The position numbers and the translations under genes were made by a program. From contig NZ_QUDV01000001.1 of the NCBI RefSeq assembly GCF_003477705.1, positions 434,001 through 498,000 on the forward strand: 64,000 nt of DNA, in the 5' to 3' direction. Below, piece by piece: positions 1 to 9,385 of the stretch (position 1 is the first letter of the stretch; each line of letters opens with the position of its first letter). The notes below the pieces were generated by a model that saw only the letters and a program-made list of their open reading frames with translations, was not told the origin of the DNA and made no database searches. This stretch comes from Dorea sp. AF36-15AT (GTDB lineage: Bacteria; Bacillota; Clostridia; Lachnospirales; Lachnospiraceae).

Positions 1-6
1 TATAAT
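1..6 (+). promoter_or_regulatory. possible -10 box upstream of pheA
   Basis: The window opens with TATAAT, which would be a perfect -10 hexamer; the -35 lies outside the window. The 76 bases between it and pheA hold an AAAGTT-N5-AACTTT inverted repeat at 41-57 and an AAGGAG ribosome binding site. Seen directly as sequence; promoter activity is inferred. Confidence 0.35.
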
Positions 7-82
7 AGTCGATAGTATGTGTTTGTTACACGAGATAATAAAGTTTCAAGAACTTTGAATAAGTAGGATAAAGGAGAACGAT

Positions 83-1213
83 ATGAGATCGTTAGAGGAA
101 CTGAGAAATGAACTGGATCGTATTGATTCACAGATCATACAGCTGTACGAAGAAAGAATGTCGGTCTGCGAAGAAGTAGGCGAGATTAAGATAGAAGAAG
201 GAAGGAAGGTTTTCGATCGGAACCGGGAGCAACAGAAGTTAGCGCAGGTGACAAGGGAGGCTAAGGATCCATTTTATAAAAAAGGACTGACCGAGCTGTT
301 TGAACAGCTGATGAGTCAGAGTCGGAAGTTACAGTATCAGTTGCTGACCAAGAAGGGAGCGCTCGGAAGACTTCCGTTTATCGGAGTGGAAGAGTTGGAT
401 TGGAAGAATTCCCGGGTGGTATTCCAGGGGACAGATGGAGCATATTCACAGGCTGCAATGCATAAGTTCTTTTCCAAGGATGTGAACAGTTTTCATGTGC
501 AGACATTCCGGGATGCCATGGAAGCAATCGAGGAAGGATCCGCAGATTTTGCAGTTCTTCCGATTGAAAATTCATCTGCGGGTATGGTCAGTGAAATGTA
601 TGACCTGTTGGAGGAATTTGAAAATTATATCGTTGGTGAAGTGATCCTGCCGATCAATCATTATCTGGTGGGTACAGAGAATACGACACTGGAAAGCATC
701 GAGCGTGTGTATTCACATCCGCAGGCACTGATGCAGTGCTCCAAATTCCTGGACCGTCATGGAAGCTGGCAGCAGATCGGTGCGGCCAATACAGCAGTAG
801 CAGCAAAGAAAATCCTGAATGAAAATGATCCGACACAGGCGGCAATCTGCAGTGAACACGCAGCGGAGATCTATGGACTTAAGATTCTGGAAGAGAAGAT
901 CAATCACAATCACAACAATTCTACCAGATTTATTGTGGTAACCAATCAGAAGATTTTCCTGAAGAAGGCCCAGAAGATCAGTATCTGCTTTGAAGTGGCT
1001 CATGAAAGCGGATCTCTGTATCATCTATTATCCCATTTTATTTATAATGATCTGAATATGACCAAGATTGAGTCACGTCCGATCGAGGGAAAGACATGGG
1101 AATATCGTTTTTTTGTAGATTTTGAAGGGAATATGGGTGACGCGGCAGTCAAGAATGCGATCCGCGGACTGCGGGAAGAGTCTAAGAGTTTGAAGATACT
1201 TGGCAACTATTAG
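83..1213 (+). CDS. pheA: bifunctional chorismate mutase / prephenate dehydratase
   Basis: Makes prephenate from chorismate and then phenylpyruvate, the committed branch to phenylalanine; cytosolic. At 376 residues it has the full fused length. Residues 1-90 are an AroQ-type helical chorismate mutase. Residues 111-290 are the dehydratase, opening with VVFQGTDGAYS and carrying the catalytic T281-R282-F283 triplet. Residues 297-376 form an ACT domain with the ESRP element that binds phenylalanine for feedback inhibition. The ATG follows AAGGAG at good spacing. The DUF815 ATPase gene starts 26 bases downstream and may be co-transcribed. Confidence 0.96.
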   Translation: MRSLEELRNELDRIDSQIIQLYEERMSVCEEVGEIKIEEGRKVFDRNREQQKLAQVTREAKDPFYKKGLTELFEQLMSQSRKLQYQLLTKKGALGRLPFIGVEELDWKNSRVVFQGTDGAYSQAAMHKFFSKDVNSFHVQTFRDAMEAIEEGSADFAVLPIENSSAGMVSEMYDLLEEFENYIVGEVILPINHYLVGTENTTLESIERVYSHPQALMQCSKFLDRHGSWQQIGAANTAVAAKKILNENDPTQAAICSEHAAEIYGLKILEEKINHNHNNSTRFIVVTNQKIFLKKAQKISICFEVAHESGSLYHLLSHFIYNDLNMTKIESRPIEGKTWEYRFFVDFEGNMGDAAVKNAIRGLREESKSLKILGNY

Positions 1214-1239
1214 AGAAAGTATAGAAAGAAGTGTAGAAT

Positions 1240-2532
1240 ATGAGAGTAAATGAACTGATGTTGTATCGCCATATGGAACAAGGGCAGGTACTGAATGATA
1301 TGGCTTTCCTGATGGAAAACTACGACAATGAATATTATAACAAAGAGGACTTAAGAGGTCTGTTATTTGACAGTGTGAATGAGATCCTGGAGCTTGCCGT
1401 AAGTCACGGACTTACCGGTAATCTCTGGCATGATTATCTGACTTATCTGCTGGCAAGTGATGAGAATGCCTACAGCACTTCCTGTGAGATCGTGGGAGCG
1501 ATTGACGGAAGCATGAATCAGGTAGCAATGCATGATTTTGCGATTTTTAAGGAACTGTATGATTATGATTTTACAGAACTTGAAAAAGCTCTTGGCGTAG
1601 ACTGTATGTCTATGCTGAAGGGATTTGAAGCAGATGGCGCACATGGCAGCGTATTTAACAAGCGAATCCGTGACCGTATCTGTGAATTGAGTATTCATCT
1701 GGCGAAGTCAGAGAATATCGAGGAATTTAAGGCAGTTCTTACCCAGTTTTATAAAGAATTCGGTGTGGGTAAATTCGGTCTGCACAAAGCATTCCGTATT
1801 GAACATACAGATCTTGGTGCAGAGATCGTACCGATCACCAAGATCGCACATGTACATCTGGATGATCTGGTGGGATATGAGATGGCAAAGAAGAAGCTGA
1901 TCGAAAATACAGAGGCATTTGTGAAAGGTAAGAAAGCCAATAACTGCCTGCTGTTTGGAGATGCCGGAACAGGCAAATCTACTTCCATTAAAGCAATTCT
2001 GAATCAGTATTATGATCAGGGACTGCGTATGATCGAAGTCTATAAGCATCAGTTCCAGGATTTGAATGATGTGATTGCTCAGATCAAGAACCGTAATTAT
2101 AAGTTCATTATCTATATGGACGACCTGTCATTTGAAGAATTTGAGATTGAGTATAAATATCTAAAAGCCGTAATCGAAGGCGGATTGGAGAAGAAGCCGG
2201 ACAATGTGTTGATCTATGCGACATCTAACCGCAGACATCTGATCAAAGAGACATTCAAGGACAAGGAAGACAGAGACGAAGAACTGCATACCAATGACAC
2301 CGTACAGGAGAAGCTGTCGCTGGTAGCAAGATTCGGCGTGACGATCTTCTTTGGCAAACCGGATAAAAAGCAGTTCCAGGAGATCGTGCGTCAGCTTGCG
2401 TCAAGAACAGAGCTTGAGATTACAGAAGAAGAACTGATGTTAGAAGCCAATAAATGGGAACTGTCACATGGCGGTATGTCCGGAAGGGCAGCACAACAGT
2501 TCGTGGATTATCTGCTGGGAACAAGATTATAA
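1240..2532 (+). CDS. DUF815-family AAA+ ATPase
   Basis: A 430-residue P-loop ATPase of the DUF815 family, whose cellular role is not established. The N-terminal 200 residues are helical. The Walker A motif GDAGTGKST is at 240-248 and a Walker B-like IIYMDDLSF near 292-300, followed by a sensor-1 style YATSNRRHL. The C-terminal lid ends in a GGMSGRAA segment. This family commonly sits alone beside biosynthetic genes in Clostridia, so the pheA neighbour does not assign a job. No transmembrane segment is visible. The family call is firm; any function would be guesswork. Confidence 0.88.
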   Translation: MRVNELMLYRHMEQGQVLNDMAFLMENYDNEYYNKEDLRGLLFDSVNEILELAVSHGLTGNLWHDYLTYLLASDENAYSTSCEIVGAIDGSMNQVAMHDFAIFKELYDYDFTELEKALGVDCMSMLKGFEADGAHGSVFNKRIRDRICELSIHLAKSENIEEFKAVLTQFYKEFGVGKFGLHKAFRIEHTDLGAEIVPITKIAHVHLDDLVGYEMAKKKLIENTEAFVKGKKANNCLLFGDAGTGKSTSIKAILNQYYDQGLRMIEVYKHQFQDLNDVIAQIKNRNYKFIIYMDDLSFEEFEIEYKYLKAVIEGGLEKKPDNVLIYATSNRRHLIKETFKDKEDRDEELHTNDTVQEKLSLVARFGVTIFFGKPDKKQFQEIVRQLASRTELEITEEELMLEANKWELSHGGMSGRAAQQFVDYLLGTRL

Positions 2533-2600
2533 AAATTAATATTAAGAAGAAGGTGAATTATATCCGGAGGAGCATTGCCTGAAAGCGCCGGAACTGCTGA

Positions 2601-2732
2601 GAGAAGCCGGTGTGGGCGAGAATAGCAGCAGTGATTGCCAATAAGGCAACGCCGAAAGCCTTGAACAGAATGACTGGTGTAATCCTGGTGGTACTTGGAA
2701 TTGTCATTATGCTGTTCAATGTTCTGACGTAA
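2601..2732 (+). pseudogene. C-terminal remnant of a membrane protein gene
   Basis: Between the DUF815 gene and azlD, one plus-strand frame after a TGA at 2598 is open for 43 residues and ends in TAA. It encodes RIAAVIANKATPKALNRMTG followed by a strongly hydrophobic helix (VILVVLGIVIMLF). That pattern resembles the last transmembrane helix of a TauE/LysE-like exporter. No start codon with a ribosome binding site is in frame, and the bases upstream (2533-2600) contain stops. It is most likely the tail of a deleted transporter gene; the family is uncertain. Confidence 0.35.
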
Positions 2733-2738
2733 AAGAAT

Positions 2739-3068
2739 TTATACAAAGACAAAATGAAGCAGGAGCAAGTAACATATCGTGCCTCCTGCGATGGATATCA
2801 GCATGTTGCGTTTCCAACAATGAAGCATGCCTGTGACGAGGATAGCGATTCCTTCTGGGAGTCCGTGGGTTCCGTGGAACAGACTTACATTCTTCAGACA
2901 ATAGATAACGAGCATGCCGAATACGGCTGATGGGAGGAATTTTCCGAGATATTGTACGAATTCGGGAGTCCTCCTTTTTTCATTAAATATTATAAACGGA
3001 AGAAAGCGGGTAGCCATGGTTCCGAGTACGCACATGGCAATGGTGATAATCTGTTGTGTGAGTGTCAT
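2739..3068 (-). CDS. azlD: AzlD-family branched-chain amino acid transport subunit
   Basis: A 109-residue protein with four hydrophobic helices, matching the AzlD family in length and in the conserved RFLPFIIF turn near residues 21-28. AzlD is the small partner of AzlC in an exporter of branched-chain amino acids and analogues. Its ATG overlaps the azlC stop by four bases (ATGA), which implies translational coupling and a fixed ratio of subunits. It is the last gene of the minus-strand rqcH-azlC-azlD run. Confidence 0.88.
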   Translation of the reverse strand: MTLTQQIITIAMCVLGTMATRFLPFIIFNEKRRTPEFVQYLGKFLPSAVFGMLVIYCLKNVSLFHGTHGLPEGIAILVTGMLHCWKRNMLISIAGGTICYLLLLHFVFV

Positions 3069-3766
3069 GGTGAATCCTCCTGTTCTTTCTTATCGAGTCG
3101 CGGCTTTAACAGTGCCAGTAGCACAACGATCAGAATCATAGTTGGGATAAGAAATGCGTCAGCACCGAAGCAAATCAGACAAATAACGGAAATCAGTAGC
3201 CCAAGAATGGAGGCTGTGTGATTCGTTTCTTTCATCCATTGCTCCAGAAAGATTACAACAAACATGGCTGTCATGACGAAGCTGATTCCTTCAGTATTTA
3301 TATGAAGAAGCGATCCGGCAAGGGCTCCAAGTGTTGCGGAACCGGCCCAGTAGAGTTGATTTAACAGTGTGACGAAGAACATGAACCATCCGCTGTCGAC
3401 ACCTTCAGGGATGTCTACCGAGCAGTTGATGGAAAATGTCTCATCGCACATACCGAAGATCAGGTAGTATTTCTTCCAGCCGAGTCCTTTGAATTTATCC
3501 AACATAGAAAGACCATAGAACAGATGCCTTGCCTGGATCAACAGAGCCATAATCAGTACCTGTACCGGTGCGAATGGACTTAAGAGCATTTCTACGGTTA
3601 CAAATTCCAGAGAACCACCATAGATCAGCAGACTCATGAACATCGGATATAAAAATGAAAAGCCGGAAGCATTGGCGTAAATGCCGTATGCCATGCCTAA
3701 GAACCAGAATCCGGTAAAGATCGGGAGAGTATAGGGAAATGCGGCTTTTAAAGCTTTGTATCTCAT
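3065..3766 (-). CDS. azlC: AzlC-family amino acid exporter, large subunit
   Basis: A 233-residue integral membrane protein with the AzlC opening ([13 protein letters not shown], then GMAYGIYA) and about seven predicted helices. With AzlD it forms an export system known to give 4-azaleucine resistance in Bacillus. The gene lies 18 bases after the rqcH stop and overlaps azlD, so the three look like one transcript. Substrate in this organism is inferred from family only. ilvN and ilvC, which feed the same amino acid pool, are 28 kb away and not in this operon. Confidence 0.9.
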   Translation of the reverse strand: MRYKALKAAFPYTLPIFTGFWFLGMAYGIYANASGFSFLYPMFMSLLIYGGSLEFVTVEMLLSPFAPVQVLIMALLIQARHLFYGLSMLDKFKGLGWKKYYLIFGMCDETFSINCSVDIPEGVDSGWFMFFVTLLNQLYWAGSATLGALAGSLLHINTEGISFVMTAMFVVIFLEQWMKETNHTASILGLLISVICLICFGADAFLIPTMILIVVLLALLKPRLDKKEQEDSP

Positions 3767-3784
3767 AGCTAAGTCTCCTTCACA

Positions 3785-5527
3785 TTATGATTCCAGCAGA
3801 GTCAGTCCTGAGATGTCTGAGTCGATGACCAGCGAATAGTTGGTGTGATAGATGACGAAGCCCGGTCTGGCACCGTTTACTTTTTTTACATGTTTCTTTT
3901 CGATATAATCAATCTCGACCTTATCATTACCGCGATTCTTGGAGTAGTAGGCCGCAAGCTTTCCGGCTTCTTCAAATACTCGGTCAGGCATCTCGCCGTC
4001 CTGAGATTTGACGATGACGTGGGAACCAGGCGTGCCCTTGGCATGGAACCACCAGTCTCCACCATTGGCAAAATGGAAAGTCAGTTCTTCGTTTTGAAAA
4101 TTATTTTTTCCTACATAAATATGATAGCCGTCGCTGGACAGATAGTGGAATGGCTGGCTCTTAAGCTTTACTTTTTTCTTCGTGAATTTACGGCGTATAT
4201 ATCCACTCTGAGTCAGTTCCTCCTTAATCTGTGCCAGGTCATCCTCACTAAGTGCGATATCTAAGGCATTGTTGACAGATTCCAGATATAGAATGTCGTC
4301 TTGCGTTTCTTTGATAAATTCGCTTAGTGCCTCGTAAGTACGTTTTAACTTATTATAACGTGCAAAGTAACGCTGTGAATTCTCCTGTGCTGTCTTATTC
4401 GGATCCAACGGTATCTTGACGAGTTTATTATTATCGTAGTAATTCTCTGCTTCCAATACTTTGGCATCTGGTTCCAGATTGTAACCGTAGACATTGATCA
4501 GTTCACCGTAGATCTTATATTTTTCGCGGCCTTCGGTGTCACGGAGCTGTCTGGACTGGAGATCGTATTTCTTGCGGGCACGTTCCAGTGCGGTCTGTAC
4601 AATCCGGCGCAGATCGGAAGACTTCTGGCGGATACGTGTGATCAGATTCTTCTCTGCATAATAGCCGACCAGGAGCTTAGAGACGGAATCGAAGCAGGTC
4701 TTAGTATAGGTGCTGTAATGAGATAGCGGCAGGCAGGAAAAATCTTTTGGATTGCCATTATCATAATAAATGACTGGCTGAAATTGTCCTTCGCGCACTT
4801 GATCTATATAGATTTCGAACTGATTGTACAGATGGTGCATGATATCATCTGACAGATCAGAGGCAGTCATCGAGGAATTAATGCCGGATATGGTACAGAT
4901 TTCCTCCGCTACAACAGGGCTGATGCCTGTAAAACCGGAGTAAAGTGCCTTGCTAACCGGCATTGGTTTGGAACGGAGCATTTCAGCAAATGCTTCTGGG
5001 TCTGCACTCAGCGGATCCAGCTTATGCATGGTGTCCGGGATAAAGTAATCTCTGCCTGGAAGTACCTCTCTGACAGAGCTCATCTGCGCAGACACATGCT
5101 TGATGCTGTCCAGGATCCGCCCGGACTCATCGCAGAAAATGATATTGCTGTGCTTGCCCATGATCTCAATGATCAGTGTCTTCTGGCGGATATCACCGAG
5201 TTCATCCAGATGCTCAAGCTGAATGTTGATTATACGCTCTAAGCGCGGTTGTGAGATGCCGACAATGCGTGCATTGCCAATATGTTTTCTGAGGAGCATA
5301 CAAAAATTCGGTGCCGTCATAGGGCTTGGTTTATTTTCATCGGTCAGATAGACGAGTGGGAGAGAAGCACTTGCAGAAATATATAAGCGTCTCTGTCCCT
5401 GTGGTGTCTTGATCGTGATTAGAAGTTCATCGGATTCCGGCTGTGCAATCTTGCTGATGCGGCCGCCGTCCAGTGTATTTTTCAGTTCCTGCGTTAACGC
5501 AGCAACGGTAATTCCATCGAATGCCAT
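3785..5527 (-). CDS. rqcH: NFACT-family RqcH (Rqc2 homologue, fibronectin-binding-like protein)
   Basis: In Bacillus, RqcH binds split 50S subunits carrying stalled peptidyl-tRNA and drives alanine-tail addition for degradation. This 580-residue protein has the NFACT-N opening MAFDGITVAAL, a central helix-hairpin-helix and coiled-coil region, and the NFACT-C/DUF814 block with GDWWFHAKGTPGSHV in the C-terminal third. The start at 5527 is preferred over the in-frame ATG 18 bases upstream, because AAAGGA lies nine bases before it and the family begins at this Met. It heads the minus-strand operon with azlC and azlD. Confidence 0.92.
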   Translation of the reverse strand: MAFDGITVAALTQELKNTLDGGRISKIAQPESDELLITIKTPQGQRRLYISASASLPLVYLTDENKPSPMTAPNFCMLLRKHIGNARIVGISQPRLERIINIQLEHLDELGDIRQKTLIIEIMGKHSNIIFCDESGRILDSIKHVSAQMSSVREVLPGRDYFIPDTMHKLDPLSADPEAFAEMLRSKPMPVSKALYSGFTGISPVVAEEICTISGINSSMTASDLSDDIMHHLYNQFEIYIDQVREGQFQPVIYYDNGNPKDFSCLPLSHYSTYTKTCFDSVSKLLVGYYAEKNLITRIRQKSSDLRRIVQTALERARKKYDLQSRQLRDTEGREKYKIYGELINVYGYNLEPDAKVLEAENYYDNNKLVKIPLDPNKTAQENSQRYFARYNKLKRTYEALSEFIKETQDDILYLESVNNALDIALSEDDLAQIKEELTQSGYIRRKFTKKKVKLKSQPFHYLSSDGYHIYVGKNNFQNEELTFHFANGGDWWFHAKGTPGSHVIVKSQDGEMPDRVFEEAGKLAAYYSKNRGNDKVEIDYIEKKHVKKVNGARPGFVIYHTNYSLVIDSDISGLTLLES

Positions 5528-5570
5528 AATAAGTAGTCCTTTCATTTATATCTATCCTATGATAACACAG

Positions 5571-5604
5571 ATTTGTTGACGGAACAAATAAAATGCTTTA
5601 TAAT
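5571..5604 (+). promoter_or_regulatory. promoter of the yicC-gmk-rpoZ string, with a palindrome on the -35
   Basis: TTGACG at 5576-5581 and TATAAT at 5599-5604 are separated by exactly 17 bases. The perfect inverted repeat ATTTGTT-GACGG-AACAAAT (5571-5589) covers the -35 box, so a repressor site is possible. The same gap (5528-5685) must also hold the minus-strand rqcH promoter. Confidence 0.75.
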
Positions 5605-5617
5605 GCTACATGGAAAA

Positions 5618-5664
5618 CTGGGACTGCATCACAGGAGAATGGACAGACAGTCCTGATTTTTAAT
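5618..5664 (+). other. leader hairpin with T-run before yicC
   Basis: GGACTG at about 5620 pairs with CAGTCC at about 5650, and the 3' arm is followed by TGATTTTT. It sits between the promoter and the yicC start, where it could act as an attenuator. The loop is about 26 bases, so the structure is not compact; seen by eye only. Confidence 0.35.
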
Positions 5665-5685
5665 AATGAAAGGTAAGAGAATATT

Positions 5686-6567
5686 ATGATTAAGAGTATG
5701 ACGGGTTTCGGACGCTGTGAAGTGTCAGAGGGCGACCGTAAATTCACGGTAGAAATGAAAGGTGTTAATCACCGTTATCTGGATGCGAATATCCGTATGC
5801 CAAAGAAGCTGAATTTCTTTGACAGTGCAATCCGCACCGTATTGAAGCAGTATGTGACCAGAGGAAAGGTCGATATCTTTATTACATATGAAGATTTTAC
5901 AGAGAATCAGGTAGCCCTGAAGTACAATGAGTCTCTGGCGAAGGAATACCTGGACGCATTTAAGAAAATGGAAGAGACCTTTGGCCTGGAGAATGATATC
6001 CGTGTATCTACCGTATCCAGATGTCCGGAGGTTCTTACGATGGAAGAACAGTCTGCGGATGAGGATGAGCTGTGGAAAGGATTGAAGAAGGCACTGGAAG
6101 GTGCACTGAAGCAGTTTGTAGAGACCAGAGGTATTGAGGGTGAGAATCTGAAGAATGATATCATTGCCAAGTTAGACGGTATGTCTGAGAAAGTGGCATG
6201 CATTGAAGTTCGTTCACCGGAGATTGTGGCAGAGTATCGTGCCAAGTTAGAGGAAAAGGTCAAAGAACTTCTTGCTGATACCCAGATGGACGAAGGACGT
6301 ATTGCGGCAGAGGTTGTAATCTTCGCAGATAAGATCTGTACCGATGAGGAAGTGGTACGTCTGAAAAGCCACATTGCTCATATGAAGGAGACATTTGCAA
6401 CAGAAGAAAATGGAATCGGCCGCAAGCTTGACTTTATTGCACAGGAGATGAACCGTGAGGCGAATACAATCCTGTCTAAGGCTAATGATATCGAAGTATC
6501 GAACTACGCAATCGACTTAAAGACAGAGATTGAGAAAGTACGTGAACAGATTCAGAATATCGAATAA
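5686..6567 (+). CDS. yicC: YicC family endoribonuclease
   Basis: A 293-residue protein with the family opening MIKSMTGFGR and VEMKGVNHRYLD, and the conserved C-terminal DUF1732 segment with GRKLDFIAQEMNREANT. YicC-family proteins are endoribonucleases; E. coli YicC is linked to turnover of the small RNA RyhB. The gene starts the plus-strand string and gmk begins 11 bases later, which is the usual order in Clostridia. In many relatives a small remA gene lies between these two; it is absent here. Full length with no anomalies. Confidence 0.93.
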   Translation: MIKSMTGFGRCEVSEGDRKFTVEMKGVNHRYLDANIRMPKKLNFFDSAIRTVLKQYVTRGKVDIFITYEDFTENQVALKYNESLAKEYLDAFKKMEETFGLENDIRVSTVSRCPEVLTMEEQSADEDELWKGLKKALEGALKQFVETRGIEGENLKNDIIAKLDGMSEKVACIEVRSPEIVAEYRAKLEEKVKELLADTQMDEGRIAAEVVIFADKICTDEEVVRLKSHIAHMKETFATEENGIGRKLDFIAQEMNREANTILSKANDIEVSNYAIDLKTEIEKVREQIQNIE

Positions 6568-6578
6568 GGAGACCGGTT

Positions 6579-7199
6579 ATGAATACACATGGAATATTAA
6601 TCGTTGTTTCCGGTTTCTCGGGTTCCGGAAAAGGAACGATCATGAAAGAACTTCTGAAAAGATATGACAACTATGCCCTGTCCATTTCAGCAACTACCAG
6701 AGCTCCAAGAGAAGGCGAGACAGACGGTCGGGAATATTTTTTCAAAACCAGGGAAGAATTTGAAAAAATGATTGCGAAAGAAGAATTGATAGAGTATGCT
6801 GAGTATGTGAATAATTACTATGGGACACCAAGAGCTTATGTGGAGGAACAGCTTACAGCGGGAAAGGATGTCATTCTTGAGATTGAGATCCAGGGTGCGT
6901 TGAAAGTTAAGAAAAAGTTCCCGGATACATTGCTCTTATTTGTGACTCCGCCGTCAGCAGAAGAACTTAGAAAGCGGTTGATCGGACGTGGTACAGAGAC
7001 CATGGAAGTTATAGAACAGCGGATGCAGAGAGCCATCGAAGAATCCGATGGGATGGAATCGTATGATTATTATGTGATCAATGATGATCTGGATACCTGT
7101 GTAGATGAAGTGCATCGGATCATTCAGGCAGAGCACAATCGCAGTACGAGAAATCATGCATTTGCAGACAAGATTAAGAGAGATTTGAAAGGAGAATAA
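6579..7199 (+). CDS. gmk: guanylate kinase
   Basis: Phosphorylates GMP to GDP with ATP in purine salvage and (p)ppGpp metabolism; cytosolic. At 206 residues it has the expected length, with the P-loop SGFSGSGKGT at 11-20, the GMP-binding STTRAPREGE-type segment near 37-47, and the lid with RKRLIGRGTE. It follows yicC by 11 bases and precedes rpoZ by four, so the three are co-transcribed. AAGGAGA lies just before the start. Confidence 0.97.
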   Translation: MNTHGILIVVSGFSGSGKGTIMKELLKRYDNYALSISATTRAPREGETDGREYFFKTREEFEKMIAKEELIEYAEYVNNYYGTPRAYVEEQLTAGKDVILEIEIQGALKVKKKFPDTLLLFVTPPSAEELRKRLIGRGTETMEVIEQRMQRAIEESDGMESYDYYVINDDLDTCVDEVHRIIQAEHNRSTRNHAFADKIKRDLKGE

Positions 7200-7203
7200 T
7201 GAT

Positions 7204-7449
7204 ATGTTACATCCATCTTATACAGATTTGATGAAAGAAGTGAACAAAGGAGCAGAAGACGGTGAGACAAGAGTAGTCAGCAGCCGTTATTCTATCGTGA
7301 TGGCTACATCGAAGAGAGCCAGACAGCTGATCGACGGAGCACTTCCATTAGTAGATACCAAGCCTGGTGACAAGCCGCTGTCTATCGCAGTTGATGAGTT
7401 GAACAGTGGTAAAATCACTATCATCGGTGAGGAAGAAGACGCCGAATAA
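7204..7449 (+). CDS. rpoZ: RNA polymerase omega subunit
   Basis: An 81-residue omega subunit, the small assembly factor that holds the beta' subunit. The conserved core SRYSIVMATSKRARQLIDG is near residues 27-45, with the following PLSIAVDELNSGKI region. AAAGGAG precedes the start. The gmk-rpoZ order is standard in Firmicutes. Confidence 0.95.
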   Translation: MLHPSYTDLMKEVNKGAEDGETRVVSSRYSIVMATSKRARQLIDGALPLVDTKPGDKPLSIAVDELNSGKITIIGEEEDAE

Positions 7450-7460
7450 TTAAGGAACAA

Positions 7461-7491
7461 GAGGCAGGTGCCGGATGGTATCTGCCTTTTC
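7461..7491 (+). terminator. hairpin between rpoZ and rimO
   Basis: AGGCAG (7462-7467) and CTGCCT (7482-7487) form a short stem followed by TTTT. It probably ends part of the yicC-gmk-rpoZ transcripts while allowing read-through into rimO, which has no clear promoter of its own in the remaining 30 bases. Confidence 0.55.
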
Positions 7492-7519
7492 AAGAAATAT
7501 GTAACAAGGGAGAATAAGA

Positions 7520-8842
7520 ATGAATATTTTATTTATTTCACTGGGGTGTGACAAGAATCTGGTGGATTCGGAAGTCATGCTCGGGCTTCTTGATTCCCGC
7601 GGATATCAGATTGTAGATGATGAGACGATCGCAGATGTGATCGTGGTCAATACCTGTTGCTTTATTCATGATGCCAAGGAAGAAAGTATTCAGACAATCC
7701 TGGAGATGGCTGAGTATAAGAAGACAGGACGCTTAAAAGCACTGGTTGTGACAGGATGTCTTGCACAGCGTTACCAGCAGGAGATCATTGATGAGATTCC
7801 GGAAGTGGATGCTGTGCTTGGTACAGCTTCTTATGATAAGATTGCAGAAGCAATCGATGAAGCACTGGACGGTCATACAGAGATGTATCTGGAAGATATT
7901 GACAGACTTCCACAGGTGTCCTCCAAGAGACTGGTGACAACCGGAGGTCATTACGCATATCTGAAGATTGCAGAAGGGTGTGACAAGCATTGTACCTACT
8001 GCATTATTCCGAAAGTTCGCGGTAATTACCGGAGCGTTCCGATGGAGCAGCTTCTGAAAGAAGCAAAGGAACTGGCGGAAGGCGGCGTTAAGGAACTGAT
8101 TCTTGTAGCGCAGGAGACTACCGTTTACGGACAGGATATCTATGGAGAGAAGTCATTACATCGTCTGCTTAGGGAACTTTGTAAGATTGATGGTATCCAG
8201 TGGATCCGTCTGCTGTACTGTTATCCGGAAGAGATCGATGCGAATCTGATTCGGGTGATGAAGGAAGAACCGAAGATCTGTCATTATCTGGATCTTCCGA
8301 TCCAGCATGCAAGTGATGCAATCCTCAAAAAGATGGGCAGAAGAACATCAAAGGCACAGCTTGTGGATACGATCCGTACACTGCGGGAAGAGATTCCGGA
8401 TATCACACTTCGTACAACCCTGATCACGGGATTCCCGGGAGAGACAGAGGAGCAGCATCAGGAGCTGGTAGAATTTGTGGATGAGATGGAATTTGACCGC
8501 CTTGGCGTATTTACTTATTCACCGGAAGAGAATACACCTGCAGCGGAGATGCCGGATCAGATTCCGGAGGAAGTGAAAGAAGACCGACAGGCAGAACTGA
8601 TGGAACTTCAGCAGGAGATTGCATTTGATCTTGCAGAAGATATGATCGATCGGGAAGTTCTGGTGATGATCGAGGGGAAAGTCGCTGATGAGAATGCATA
8701 TGTAGGCAGGACTTACCGGGATGCACCGAATGTAGACGGTCTGATATTTATCAATACAGATGAAGAGCTGATGTCCGGAGATTTTGCCAAGGTAAAAGTA
8801 ACCGGAGCAATGGAATATGATTTGATAGGAGAGTTGATGTAA
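7520..8842 (+). CDS. rimO: ribosomal protein uS12 methylthiotransferase
   Basis: A radical-SAM enzyme that adds a methylthio group to the conserved aspartate of ribosomal protein uS12. The 440 residues show the three N-terminal cluster cysteines (C10, C46, C80), the radical-SAM CxxxCxxC motif at C154, C158 and C161 (EGCDKHCTYC), and a C-terminal TRAM domain. The opening ILFISLGCDKNLVDSE is RimO-type rather than MiaB-type. The stop overlaps the pgsA start by one base (TAATG), so the two are translationally coupled. Confidence 0.95.
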   Translation: MNILFISLGCDKNLVDSEVMLGLLDSRGYQIVDDETIADVIVVNTCCFIHDAKEESIQTILEMAEYKKTGRLKALVVTGCLAQRYQQEIIDEIPEVDAVLGTASYDKIAEAIDEALDGHTEMYLEDIDRLPQVSSKRLVTTGGHYAYLKIAEGCDKHCTYCIIPKVRGNYRSVPMEQLLKEAKELAEGGVKELILVAQETTVYGQDIYGEKSLHRLLRELCKIDGIQWIRLLYCYPEEIDANLIRVMKEEPKICHYLDLPIQHASDAILKKMGRRTSKAQLVDTIRTLREEIPDITLRTTLITGFPGETEEQHQELVEFVDEMEFDRLGVFTYSPEENTPAAEMPDQIPEEVKEDRQAELMELQQEIAFDLAEDMIDREVLVMIEGKVADENAYVGRTYRDAPNVDGLIFINTDEELMSGDFAKVKVTGAMEYDLIGELM

Positions 8843-9384
8843 TGAATTTACCTAATAAACTGACAGTACTTAGAATGATTATGGTTCCGTTTTTTGTATT
8901 ATTTATGCTGACAGATATCGGAGGCCCTGCGAATAAATGGATCACACTGGTCATCTTCTGTGTGGCAAGTCTGACAGATATGCTGGACGGTAAGATTGCG
9001 AGAGCACGTAACCTGGTAACGAACTTTGGAAAGTTTATGGATCCACTGGCAGATAAGATGCTGGTATGTTCCGCAATGATCTGTTTTATTCCACTTGGCA
9101 AGCTGACTGCATGGTATGTTATCATCATTATTGCAAGAGAATTTATTATCAGCGGGTTCCGTCTGGTAGCATCTGATAATAATGTGGTCATCGCTGCAAG
9201 CTACTGGGGCAAATTCAAAACGGTATCACAGATGTTTATGATTATCCTTCTGATCGCTGATCTGGGAGGCGTTTTCAATACGATTGCGGCAATTCTGGTA
9301 TGGGTATCACTTGCTCTGACTGTAATCTCACTGGTAGATTATATCGGAAAGAATATTCAGGTCCTCACAAAGGGAGGCATGTAG
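8842..9384 (+). CDS. pgsA: CDP-diacylglycerol--glycerol-3-phosphate 3-phosphatidyltransferase
   Basis: Membrane enzyme making phosphatidylglycerol phosphate, the first step to phosphatidylglycerol and cardiolipin. The 180 residues contain the CDP-alcohol phosphotransferase signature DGxxARxxxxxxxxGxxxDxxxD, seen as DGKIARARNLVTNFGKFMDP and ADK around residues 48-71, and about five hydrophobic helices. It is coupled to rimO by a one-base overlap and followed one base later by the CinA-like gene, an arrangement typical of Firmicutes. Confidence 0.93.
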   Translation: MNLPNKLTVLRMIMVPFFVLFMLTDIGGPANKWITLVIFCVASLTDMLDGKIARARNLVTNFGKFMDPLADKMLVCSAMICFIPLGKLTAWYVIIIIAREFIISGFRLVASDNNVVIAASYWGKFKTVSQMFMIILLIADLGGVFNTIAAILVWVSLALTVISLVDYIGKNIQVLTKGGM

Positions 9385-9385
9385 G

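Noticed and set aside
2558..2752. 64-codon minus-strand frame next to azlD
   Set aside because: Overlaps azlD and is the complement of a transporter remnant on the plus strand.
6568..6578. Missing remA between yicC and gmk
   Set aside because: Only 11 bases separate the genes, so no remA is present here; not a broken gene.
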